A DNA stretch of 64,000 bases from Riptortus pedestris. Its lineage: Eukaryota > Arthropoda > Insecta > Hemiptera > Alydidae. Position numbers and translations under genes: made by a program. The stretch is from positions 70,133,501-70,197,500 of the forward strand of contig CM032228.1 of NCBI GenBank assembly GCA_019009955.1, given 5' to 3'. The notes under the pieces are model-generated. The model made no database searches, had not been told where the DNA came from, and worked only from the letters and a program-made list of their open reading frames with translations. Within the stretch, counting starts at the first letter, position 1. Each line of letters starts with the position of its first letter. This document shows positions 10,888 through 20,905 of the stretch, piece by piece.

Positions 10888-11008
10888 TCTGAATGGACCT
10901 CATTTTCGTCACCTACTTGGAAGGGCCGATGGACATTTATGGAAACATTTTGAAAATGCGTCATGAGAACAACCCCAAAGGCTAAGTTCCCTGAATGGAA
11001 ATCTGCTA
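9999..11008 (+). repeat. HINE-like element, full-length long form
   Basis: About 1.01 kb with all parts in order: degenerate left end (ACTAAGCAGACTTCCC), module 1 (TGAAGACTGAAAAC.. TACGAATAACTCGCTTAG), module 2 (GGGGGTTTACTGAAGGCTGA, AATATCTCGGTTAG), the TA tract (10,687-10,882, split by a 50-base insert), and the right block (GGACCTCATTTTCGTCACC, CGATGGACATTT, GGAAATCTGCT). The R-end palindrome is decayed. Confidence 0.85.
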
Positions 11009-11156
11009 GAAGACAATAGGTAGTAAAATAAGTGCGTAGCATTTATCATTATTTCAATTTAATCCTCTTTGTGATTATAAAATCATGTTTACTTGATCAA
11101 TAATGTTTACATATTCTAAAAAAGTTTAGGGCTAGTTAATTAGTTAAGATGCCCTG

Positions 11157-11522
11157 TTGGAACAATTAAAGGCAGCGGTTGAGAAAAAGCGTCCAGCATT
11201 AGTTTTCCATCACGTTAACGCCCTACTTCACGTGTCTTTGCAGACTCAGCAGATGATTGGAGTTCGGCTGGGATGTGAGTCCCCACCCACCCTATTCACC
11301 AGACATGGCCCAAACAGATTTTTTACTTATTCCTTGCTCTTCAAAACTCTTTTATGGGAAACACTTTAATTCGCTCGAGGACTGCAAAACGCAGATAGAG
11401 TGCAATCGGACATCGTTCATTGCGCAAAAATCAGATAAGGTCTGGGAGGGCGGAATTAGAAAAATACCTGAAAGATGGCAACACGTAATAGTAGATCAAA
11501 ATGGGTCATATATAATTGACTA
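11157..11522 (+). pseudogene. mariner transposase, C-terminal fragment
   Basis: Two overlapping frames together give LEQLKAAVEKKRPALVFHHV..., then after a frameshift near 11,256 FGWDVSPHPPYSPDMAQTDF, FNSLEDCKTQIE and PERWQHVIVDQNGSYIID, closing at a stop. These match the C-terminal half of mariner (Tc1/mariner superfamily) DD34D transposases in order: HHDNARPH, HPPYSPDLAPSD, and the terminal ERWQ...G.Y..D. The catalytic Asp of HHDN is changed to Val, a short deletion precedes it, and the frameshift follows. The first Asp region is absent, so this copy is dead. Confidence 0.88.
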
Positions 11523-11666
11523 AAAATATTTTCAAGAATTGTGGTTTTTATTGAAATCACCAGTAAAGAAACGCTACGTACTTATTTTACAACCCAATAT
11601 AAATAACTCATTAATATTCCAGTTAATGGAACGAAAATTCATTTTCACAAATATAAATATTTGAGG

Positions 11667-11923
11667 TTAATCCGAAACACTTTTGTGGCTCCTCAAAATT
11701 TATTTTTATAAACCCTTAGCGATTTCAGGAACTACATCCCCCTCTTCAGAGTGCCAGAGCGTAGGACACTCAAAGAGAGCATGCTAAGTGTATCGGCAGA
11801 GTTCAGCCCAGTAGCATCTCTATAGGCACGCCCTACGCTCTGAAGATGGGAAGGTAATCCCCGAAGTCCATAAGCGTTCTGTAAAAATAAATTGTGAGGA
11901 GCCACAAAAGTGTTTCGGATTAA
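11667..11923. repeat. inverted pair of retroelement tails (foldback)
   Basis: TTAATCCGAAACACTTTTGT at 11,667 reappears inverted, ending at 11,923. The arms extend inward through GGCTCCTCA.AATTTATTTTTA to an inner pair CTTCAGAG / CTCTGAAG. Each arm contains a hammerhead-like core: minus strand 11,723-11,749 (CTGAAGA, 16 bases, GAAA) and plus strand 11,840-11,866 (CTGAAGA, 16 bases, GAAG). This arrangement could be two Penelope-like terminal repeats in inverted order, or a MITE derived from them. Confidence 0.6.
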
Positions 11924-11962
11924 CTTGATTCATCAACCTCACCGCCACCTGAAAATAAAAAA

Positions 11963-12771
11963 GTCAGTCACGCAGGGGCTGCGTAAACTAAGAAGATTTC
12001 CCACGCGAAGGTTTACAATAGATTAATATACATACAGGTAACACTACCGTGAATGCTCAGTAAATTTACAATACAAGTTAATAATCTCTACAACGGAAAG
12101 CGGCTGAATTGTAAACAAAAAGGCTAGCCAGCCTCGTAGCGCTGCATAGATAGACCGGAAAGACAAACATTAAATGAATTATATCTGAATATAACATATT
12201 ATTTTATTCAAAATAATTTACTAAAGCTAGTTCTGTAATTTGCAATGAATCAGAATCAGTTTTATTTTAATCACTCAAATTTTAGAAATCCAAAAACAAT
12301 AGAAGGGGGGGGTGAACAGAACGTATTTGCACATAACTCACAAAGTAAAAGTTCAATGAAAACAATATTTGGTATTTAGGCTTCGAATAATGTGGTTTAT
12401 TATATAACATAGTATTGTTTATGTAACTTTAGTAGAAGTGGGGGTTTACTGAAGGCTGAGAACTGAAAAATACAAATATGTCTGTTAATATTCAAGATAG
12501 AGAATAAATGTACATACCAATATTTATAGTAAATTTAATTTGCAATAAGATTTATTCTATACACTTTTTCGATTCGACTTATAGTAACGGAGATATTTCG
12601 AATTTTCGAAAATCCCCCCTCTAAACCCCCCCCCCTAAACCCCCCTCCCACTGGTCCGATTTCAGCCGTTAACGAACTTGATCTTTCTTTTTACCTAAAA
12701 CGATTAAATATCGAGTTTGGTGACGATTAAACAAATCGTTAAACAGATTGCGACCGCTAGAGTGTTAACAG

Positions 12772-12841
<70 letters not shown>

Positions 12842-12963
12842 TTTTGAACGGACCTCATGTTCGTCATCTACTAGGTAGGATTGATGGACATTAGAAGAAA
12901 AATTTCGAAAATTCCGTCTTGAGTATGACCTCAATAGCTGATTTCTCTTAAGGGAAATCTGCT
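11963..12963 (+). repeat. HINE-like element, subfamily B, full length
   Basis: About 1.0 kb: left end GTCAGTCACGCAGGGGCTGC, B-type left arm (TAACACTACCGTGAATGC, AACGGAAAGCGG), module 2 with C-tract near 12,630, TA tract 12,776-12,838, right block (CGGACCTCATGTTCGTCATC) and GATTTCTCTTAAGGGAAATC with the final TGCT. Both ends are flanked by A-rich DNA. Confidence 0.88.
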
Positions 12964-13549
<586 letters not shown>

Positions 13550-13915
13550 GAAAGGTTTATTATTTTCATTAATATTTAAATTTAAACTATGTACCGGCTA
13601 CTTCTCCGGGTCTTATATTGCACGGCAAGCATTTTTGTTTCCACCATCTCTGCTATAAGAGGTAATTTATCTATTTAATCCGAGATATAGCACATTTAGG
13701 CTAGCTAATTAAAGAAACACTTACGCTCTCGTTGCATCTTGGGAGTCGACTGCTCATTCCAGTCCTCGGAGATTGCCCTTTGGACTCATAGGGGTCCGCT
13801 CTCCTCCCTTGACAGGTGCTGCTACCTCGTTTCAAGCCTAGTACTAGTCACTCGGATCTCATAGATATAGAGACAACGGGGTGGCTCTAAGGCTCGACCG
13901 TTACAATATATATAC

Positions 13916-13952
<37 letters not shown>

Positions 13953-13956
<4 letters not shown>

Positions 13957-14161
13957 TTATTTACAAACGTCCACCTTTTGCTACCATAGCTAATTAATTG
14001 GGCGGGTTATCTACAGCATACCCTTTTCTAGCCAGGGGATCAATGAATATAAACTAAGGACTAAGGATTTTATTTAATGAGTTCTACACTAAACAAATTC
14101 CCAATGCCCAGGCGGGAATCGATCTCGCCACTCTAGGTTTACTCCTTGTAAGGTTACTCCA
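13953..14161 (-). repeat. tRNA-derived SINE
   Basis: Minus-strand copy with B box region GAGATCGATTCCCGCC, body words and the tail AGG.GGACGTTTGTAAATAAT. It is preceded by a TA tract (13,908-13,952) and partly duplicated in the middle (CTAAGGACTAAGGATT). Confidence 0.8.
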
Positions 14162-14624
14162 GGAAGAAAATAAATTATATATATATATATATATATTCTT
14201 CTTGTCCAACGACCCTCCATATTAATATATTTATTTGTTTGTGAGCCTTCTTTTTCAAACAGCTTATTCCAAAAAATGTTTTATTTTAAAAAATTCCGAC
14301 GGGTTTGAAGCGTGTGCTCCTTTTCAAGGTATAAAAATCCTACTTTCTTTAAAGTCTGATCATATAGAATTTATCTTTTAAAAATGTTGAAATTGGCATT
14401 AGAGAAAATTAGCTGTGTTTTAATGAGCAAGTAAACGTTAACTGCTCATGTCATAAAATAAACTACTTGGAAAGAAGAAAACTCCCAATCCTTCACGTGT
14501 TTTGTTCTCTACAAGTACAGAATATTCTTCACTTCCACTACCGAGAAATAATCTACTTGTAAGTGATGTGTGCATTTAAACTTCCAAAATAAAAATAAAT
14601 ATTTTTTAAATAAAAGCTCAAAAC

Positions 14625-15010
14625 TATATATATATAGTCTATTAACACTTTAGCGGTCGAAATTATTTTTAATAGCTACAAAACTCGACATTTAAACGTT
14701 AAGATCAAGTTATTTAATGATAAAAATCCAACCATTGAGAGGAGGGGGTGGATTTAGAACGAGGAATTTCGAAAATTCCAAATATCTACCTTATTATGCG
14801 ACCGATCGAAAAATAATATAGAAAATCAATCTTATTGCAAATGTAGTTATGCACATATTTTCTCTTTCTTGAAGTTTAACCGAGTTATTTAAATTTTTTA
14901 GTTTTCAGCCTTCAGTAAACCCCTAATTTTAGTCATCGTACTTTAACAATAAGCGAACATATTATGAAACGTCTTATTCCAAGCCTAATACCACAGTATA
15001 TAACGTATAT
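14625..15010 (-). repeat. HINE-like element, module 2 fragment
   Basis: Reverse-orientation module 2: a short TA remnant, CTATTAACACTTTAGCGGTC, a G-tract, CCGATCGAAAAAT, then GTTTTCAGCCTTCAGTAAAC at about 14,911-14,930. Both ends are lost. Confidence 0.75.
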
Positions 15011-15127
15011 CTCAATATACTTATTATTCTGGACCCAATATTATTTATATATTCTTCAAATTTTACGGCAAGGGTCTCCGAAAAAACATTTTTTTTCGGA
15101 GTAAACTTTCTTGAAACTGCCCTACAT

Positions 15128-15156
15128 GTTTCGAAGCTTAATTGCCACCTCTTCAG
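15128..15156 (-). other. hammerhead-like core CTGAAGA(17)GAAAC downstream of the GIY-YIG fragment
   Basis: On the minus strand CTGAAGA, 17 bases, GAAAC, followed by ATGTAGGGC. It lies about 380 bases 3' of the stop codon of the Penelope-like GIY-YIG frame, on the same strand, which is where Penelope-like elements carry hammerhead motifs. No upstream GUH triplet with pairing arms was found, so activity is doubtful. Confidence 0.5.
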
Positions 15157-15537
15157 GGTCTATCCCTTTTAACTGAAAAATATATAAAAAATTATTAATA
15201 ACATTAATTTAACACATCTCTTAATAATTCTTTTGCTATATATTGTATTAGTAGGTGCCTACATCTATGATATATTTATGAAATCTAATTATAAATTGCT
15301 AATTACATTTCTGAAGTGCTCGTCTTCCTTTTACATTACGTTGCGACTGTCCTCAGAGGGGAGGCATATGATACTGACAGGTTCCCGAGGTAGGTTAAGT
15401 CAGCTGACTAAATATCGATTATTTACAAGTTAATCTTGAACTCGATTATTTACAAGTCAATCTTGAACTCGATTATTTCGCGTCATAATTTAAAGTCGAT
15501 TAATTTAAGATAAAATGTTGTAGAATATATGATTGAG

Positions 15538-15891
15538 CTATTTGATTTCTGTTTTTTTGTTTACTGCGCTTTTTCTATGTTTTATTATGTGAATGTTCTC
15601 TTTTATTTTCCGTTTAGTATTATTTCTTTCTTTATCAATTATTTGAACTTTTTCAACATTGAAGGGGTGTTTCCTGGAGATGGAATGATCCGTCAAAGCA
15701 GTTATATTTTCATTATTGTCTATACTTTTTACGTGTTGCTTTAACCTTTTATTCAGCAGCTGCGAGGATTCACCAATATAAGTTCCATTGCAGGTGTTAC
15801 AGTTAATTTCATATTTATTATATTTAGATTTTGATTTAGTTACTTTATCTTTAATTCTATTAAAATTTGTTTCTATTTTATTGTTAAATTT
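15538..15891 (-). pseudogene. Penelope-like element, C-terminal GIY-YIG endonuclease fragment
   Basis: An open frame of 117 codons without a start codon (and so absent from start-to-stop ORF lists) reads YEINCNTCNGTYIGESSQLL, then LNKRLKQHVKSID, ALTDHSISRKHPFNVEKVQI and IDKERNNTKRKIKENIHII before the stop. TYIGES..LLNKRLKQH is the GIY-YIG nuclease core (GTYIGE..., with the conserved Arg in the helix), and the preceding C..C pair and following DH..S..H match the endonuclease of EN-plus Penelope-like retroelements. Upstream (toward 16,160) the frame is broken by stops and shifts, so only the C-terminus survives. It was assigned by motif memory; a search would be decisive. Confidence 0.78.
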
Positions 15892-16189
15892 TCAGGCTAT
15901 ATTACATACCCCATTACAAATTTTGTTTAATTATTTCACTGTAAAAGCATGTATAATGACAAACAATATGATAAATCTTGCAACTATGAATTTACTTTTT
16001 GAAATATATAATTCTTTTGAAATAGCTAAAAAGATTAATGTTGTTATTTGTTTATATTTTTATTTTATTTTTTGTATAGTTCCTAAAAGGAGAGTTTGTT
16101 TTAATGCATCAAAAAACATTTTTTATTTTAAAAAAACACATAATTTGATTAGAAATCGTTAAATTTTTTTATTCCAGTAAGAAAAACAT

Positions 16190-16427
16190 ATATACGCGGT
16201 TTTACCCTACTAGTGGGGTAAAACCGGGCAAAATTACTTTTTACAAAAAAAGTAGGGTAAAACTTCTTTAAAAATTTAGATTTTTTTTTTTGAAACTGTA
16301 GTTACGTTAACAGAAAAGTAGACTTTATTTCAACAAAATTTTACTTATTTGTGGTAAAAATTGTGGTTTCTGGAAGCCTTCAAACCTTAGATACCCGGTT
16401 CAATCCCACTTTCCCCTATATATAACA
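16190..16427. repeat. short element with a perfect hairpin
   Basis: CGGTTTTACCC (16,197-16,207) and GGGTAAAACCG (16,216-16,226) form an 11-bp perfect stem. GGGTAAAAC recurs at about 16,255 and again at 18,200. The right end, read inverted (TATATAGGGGAAAGTGGG, then ATTGAACCGGG), resembles 18,185-18,212. It may be a small inverted-repeat element; its borders are uncertain. Confidence 0.4.
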
Positions 16428-16550
16428 TTTTGAACGGACCTCATTTTCAGCATCTCGTAGTTTGATAGATGGACATTTGAGGACATAAAAAAAAAAAAAA
16501 AATGGAGTACAACCACAATAGCTGATTTCCTTTATGGGAAATCTGCTAAA
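16428..16550 (+). repeat. HINE-like right-end fragment
   Basis: CATTTTGAACGGACCTCATT, GATGGACATTTGAGGACAT, an A-run, CAATAGCTGATTTCC and GGGAAATCTGCT. The right block stands alone, without body or left end. Confidence 0.75.
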
Positions 16551-16912
16551 GCAGAGGCTGGAGAGGGAGTCAAGTGAATTATACAACTCACATTACGAAG
16601 TGGAGAGGTCCTTGACCGAGACTATCTCGGTGCAGGCACATCTAGATCGAGTCTCTCTAACTCGATATGACGGCTCTATTCACCTACTTATGTAATAATC
16701 GATTATCACCATCTCATCTCCCTTTATGCCAATCTTCCGCTTATATTCACTTTTACGCAACGGGGTGAATCCCCTCCACTTGCAGTTAGAGATTAAGTTT
16801 GGCAATTAGCAGTTTTAGAAATTTATAGAAAGTACGAGAGACGTCGATAAGAATCAAGAGCAAAGCATTTTTCGTCAAAGCACTCTCATACATAACCAGT
16901 CCATCAACTAAT

Positions 16913-17150
16913 AGTCCTTCTTTCCGGGGCTGCGTAAACTAAGCAGATTTCCCGGGAAGAAAGTCTGCCACGCAGGCGTTGCGCAAACTAATCAGATTCC
17001 TCACGAGCTGGAATAGCACACTATCTCACGACATATTAGCAGATGTCCCTTGAGGTCGTACTCATGACGCGATTTTCGAAAAATTTCTTCAAATGTCCAT
17101 CGATCCTACCAAGGAGATGACGAAAATGAGGTCCGTTCAAAATTATATAG
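16913..17150. repeat. cluster of HINE-like ends: two left ends facing one right end
   Basis: Two left ends lie in direct repeat (16,913-16,958 with GGGGCTGCGTAAACTAAGC, and 16,961-17,035 with GTCTGCCACGCAGGC). They are followed by a right block in the opposite orientation (17,036-17,150: TTAGCAGATGTCCC, CGTACTCATGACGCGATTTT, CAAGGAGATGACGAAAATG). No body modules are present. It abuts the pogo-like fragment. Confidence 0.75.
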
Positions 17151-17318
17151 AATGGATTTGTTTAACACGAAATCCCGGCGTTCAGGCTGCTACCTGTCGG
17201 TGAGTCATAACCGGCGACAAGTGCCTTAAGTCTCATTGCATTGTCTCGTCTCGGGTCTGTTTACTTGGAGCGTATTGATTTATGTAGTGTCGACTGTTTG
17301 TGCGTGAAATATTCGAGA

Positions 17319-17630
17319 ATGAGTGCGAAAAGACAACCCAAGGCATTGACTGTTGGTGAAAAGTTACAAATGATAAAGTTGGTGAACGAAGGGGTAAAGA
17401 AGAAAGACATCGCTACCAAGTTTAATATTCCAGGTAGTACGCTATCAACAATTATAAAAAAACAGGTAGAAATTGAAAAACGGGCAAACGAAGGTAATAT
17501 TAAATGTAAGCGGAATGCAGTGTATGAGGAAGTGGTTTAAGCAATGCAGAGACAAAAACATTCCTCTTGGTGGTCCGATAATTAGAGAAAAGGCCGAAAA
17601 CTTTGCAAAATCTCATGGTTATTTTCTGTT
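17319..17630 (+). pseudogene. pogo/Tigger transposase, CENP-B-type DNA-binding fragment
   Basis: From the ATG at 17,319 the frame reads MSAKRQPKALTVGEKLQMIK..., KKKDIATKFNIPGSTLSTII, the first helix-turn-helix of CENP-B/pogo transposases. After NAVYEEV a frameshift or small deletion near 17,535 moves to the frame reading KWFKQCRDKNIPLGGPIIRE then KAENFAKSHG, the second CENP-B DNA-binding domain. Sequence similarity ends near 17,620. The DDE catalytic domain is absent, so this is a truncated, non-functional transposase gene. Whether CACGAAATCCC at 17,168 and GGAATTTCGTG at 17,858 are remnants of its terminal inverted repeats is unclear. Confidence 0.85.
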
Positions 17631-17882
17631 TTCTGTGTTTTACCGTTTTTTTTTTTTAATTATGTATATATACATATTTTAATTCATTTAAATATTCGTA
17701 AATATTAAGATTATGTAGATTTGTAGAAGATGTAGGGAATAAATCACAGTCCATTTTTTTACCTCTGTAACACGAATTTTCATTTAGTTCACCTCTATAA
17801 CTCGAACTATGCCTAAGACGAACTATACATAACACGAACAAAAATGGCAGTCCCGTGGAATTTCGTGATAGCGAGAGCCGAC

Positions 17883-17938
<56 letters not shown>

Positions 17939-17963
17939 ATCTATTGATTAACTAATCTCAAAA

Positions 17964-18180
17964 GCCCGACAAGCAGGGGCTGCGTAAACTAAGCAGATTC
18001 GCCACTTGCAGGAATAACATACATGTAATCTCATCTCACTACATACTTCCTATTTCTATGAGAAAAGCAGTTGAATCAAAGGGAAGGGGGACGGGGCTGA
18101 AACAATGTACGAATAACTCACTCAATTCATGAGTTAGGAAAATAGAAATAAATCAAACAAAAATTGTGTCTGCTATATCG
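17964..18180 (+). repeat. HINE-like element, left half
   Basis: GCCCGACAAGCAGGGGCTGC, AAACTAAGCAGATTCGCC, the arm TCATCTCACTACATACTTCC, and module 1 word TGTACGAATAACTCACTC. It is truncated at about 18,180; a TA tract (17,888-17,935) precedes it. Confidence 0.8.
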
Positions 18181-18233
18181 GTATCAGATATAGGGGAGAG
18201 TAGGGTAAAACAGGTAGTCGGGAGCAAAGCGAG

Positions 18234-18291
<58 letters not shown>

Positions 18292-18745
18292 TTTGTCTAT
18301 TAACGCTCTAGCGGTCGCAATTATTGTTTGATCGTTACCAAACTGGATATTTATAGGTTTTATGCAAAGAAACAGATCAAGTTCGTTAATGGCTGAAATG
18401 GGACCAGAGTGAGGGGGGGGGTTTAGAGGGGGGGATTTTCGAAAATTCAAAATATCTCCGTTACCATACGTCGGATCATTGTATGTTGTAAAAATTGTAT
18501 AGAACCATTCTTATTGCAAATTAAATTTACTATAAATATTGTTCTATACATTTATTCTCTATCTTGAATATTAACCGAGATATTTGCATTTTTATTAAAT
18601 GTGGGTGGATAACGCATGACTAAGTTTCCCACCAAAAGCTAGTTCGGCCGTTTCCGTACTGCTCGGCTCTCGTATGGAGATTTCTCTATTGTATAACTTC
18701 ACGTGGGAAATCTGATTAGTTTACGCAGCCCCTTTTGTCAAAGGG
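18234..18745 (-). repeat. HINE-like element, minus copy lacking its right end
   Basis: TA tract 18,234-18,290, then module 2 in reverse (CTATTAACGCTCTAGCGGTC, G-tracts, GATATTTGCATTTTTATT). The variable segment GGCCGTTTCCGTACTGC and the left end inverted (CACGTGGGAAATCTGATTAG, TTTACGCAGCCCC) follow. The arm with GCTAGTTCGGCCGTTTCC is shared with the copies at 24,973, 46,041 and 61,851. Confidence 0.85.
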
Positions 18746-18989
18746 CACTGGGCATCACGGCCGATGATGGCTGAACTTGATGTTTGTTTCTCCTTTAGTT
18801 GAGATTATATTTGTTATAAAATGAGGTGCCTCATAGCCATTGTCGCCATTTTTCTCAGACTATCATTTTTTCTTCTTCTACCACGTGGCCATGGAGGTAG
18901 TCATCGGGGCACGGGTTGCTAGGCAATGGCGTGGATGGGCAGCTGGGACTTAGACGTCATTTTTTCTTTGAGCATAAGTGCCGTAAACA

Positions 18990-19677
18990 AAGATTGGTTC
19001 TATAAAATTTTACGATCCCGTTCATAATAACGGTATCCAAAACAAATTCGTGTCCGATTTCTGCCAACAAGAAATATGATCTCTAGTGTTGTCTGAAAAA
19101 TATTGAGTATAGAATAGGCCAAATAAACGTTTTCGAAACAAGAACTTCTTAATTGATGGCATTGGACAACGAATTTTCATTTATCTTCCATAATAAAGAT
19201 GTCTTGAAAACAATATTTGGTATTTAAGCAGAGAATAATGTGTTTCATGATATAACAGGTTATTGTTAATATGACATGAGCAGGAGTGGGGGTTTACTGA
19301 TGGTCGAAAATAAAAATATTTCCGTTAGTATTCAATGTAGAGAAAACACGTATATAACAACATTTATAGGTAATTAAATTAGCAATAAGATTGGTTTTAT
19401 ACGATTTTTCGATCCGATTCATAATAACGGAGATATTTCAAATTTTCAAAATTCCCCCCTTCAACCCCCCCCCCCACTCTCTCCCGCAAGTCCGATTTCA
19501 GCCATTAACAAACAGGATCTTTCTTTTTACATAAAAACGATTATATATCGAGTTTCGTTACGATAAGACACAAATTGCGACTGCTAGAGTGGTAACATAC
19601 AAATGCATATATTAATATGTTATATTATATTTATATATATTATATTAGTAAATTATCCTTAAGGGAAATCTGCTAAA
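18990..19677 (+). repeat. HINE-like element, left-truncated
   Basis: Module 1 remnants (AAAATTTTACGATCCCG), then module 2 (GGGGGTTTACTGATGG), C-tract, TTTCAGCCATTAACAAAC. An AT-rich region follows and CCTTAAGGGAAATCTGCT lies at the right end. The right block is mostly deleted. Confidence 0.75.
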
Positions 19678-19966
19678 AAACGATGAGTAGAAGGTGGCAA
19701 GAGGGGTGGGACGGATACATGTCATTAAATACGCAGAAAATTAAATATTAAAGAGATTTTATCTTGGTGATTATTTCGATTTAACGTGTCATCATGGCAT
19801 AAATTGTTAAAAACAGTCCAAACATTTTCATATTAATTTTTAATTATCTTCAGAAAGAAGGAATGTATCAAAAAACACCTGGATACAATTGGGAAGTAAA
19901 TAAAACTTCCAAAATGCATTAACTAATCATATTTTCAATGTGCTGATTTGGCACACTATTTTTCTT

Positions 19967-20814
19967 CTCTACCTATATATTTTTTGTATCAAAGTGAAAA
20001 TTGGATGAATACAAGTGGGGTTTAAATGACAGCTGAAAAAAATAATGTGTGAATAACTCATTTAATATTTAAAAATGTATAGAAGGACAATTGCAGAGGG
20101 TAATAATTAACCAAGAGTGATTCAATGAAACATTTAGATGTGACTTATATTAACGGAGATATTTTGAGTTTTCGAAATCCCCAGTAAACCTGTTCAAGGT
20201 CCGATTTTAGTAATAAATGACCATGAACATTAGTGATGAATCAAACGGTTATACGTCGATTATTGTATAAATCAAATTAACATTTCCGAGTAAAGAAGTT
20301 TAGTCATAATTGGTGACTTCTTTGCACAAGTTATTTGCATTTACCCCTCAAAGTAACGGCTCAATGAGAGCAATATTTGGTACTTTGGCTTCAAATAAAA
20401 TAGTTTATGATAAAACAGCTTATTGCTAATATGTAGGAGTGGGGATTTACTGAAGGCTGAAAACTAAAAAATGCAAATATTTCCGTTAATATTAAAGATA
20501 TAGAACCAATGTATGAATTTTTAAAATTACCCCACTTTAACCCTTCACCCTCCCCCCTCCTCATCCCGAATCGATTTCAGCCGTTGATGAACTCGATCTT
20601 TATATTTACACAGAAGGTTAAAATATGGAATTTGGTAATCATAAAACCAAAATTGCGACCGTTAGAGCGTTAAGAGACAAATGTATAAATATGCATATAA
20701 TTTTAAACGGACCTCACTTCGTCATATCCTAGGTGGGATCGATGGACATTTGAAAATATTTTTTGAAAATCGACATGAGCCTCAGTAGCTAATCTCCCTT
20801 GAGGGAAATCTGCT
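19967..20814 (+). repeat. HINE-like element, subfamily C (alternative left arm), unexpanded TA site
   Basis: The left part starts CTACCTATATATTTTTTGTA followed by TCAAAGTGAAAATTGGATGA, shared with 32,301 but not with other copies. Modules 1 and 2 follow, then GTATAAATATGCATATAA where others have (TA)n, then the right block and CTCCCTTGAGGGAAATC with the final TGCT at 20,814. The next left end begins four bases later. Confidence 0.82.
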
Positions 20815-20818
20815 AAAA

Positions 20819-20905
20819 GTCCGTCACGCAGGGGCTACTTAAACTAAGCAGATTTCCTACCTACTGGTATAACAAGGTTGAGATTTCATCTTACCACATA
20901 TATAA
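20819..20905 (+). repeat. HINE-like left end, head-to-tail with the preceding copy
   Basis: GTCCGTCACGCAGGGGCTAC, AAACTAAGCAGATTTCC, and TTTCATCTTACCACATA. It starts after only AAAA following the right terminus of the copy at 19,967-20,814 and decays after about 90 bases. Confidence 0.8.

Noticed and set aside
15529..16162. Plus-strand frames rich in Phe, Tyr and Ile resembling membrane proteins
   Set aside because: They are the reverse of the Lys/Asn-rich minus-strand Penelope-like sequence; the minus frame carries the recognisable GIY-YIG motif.
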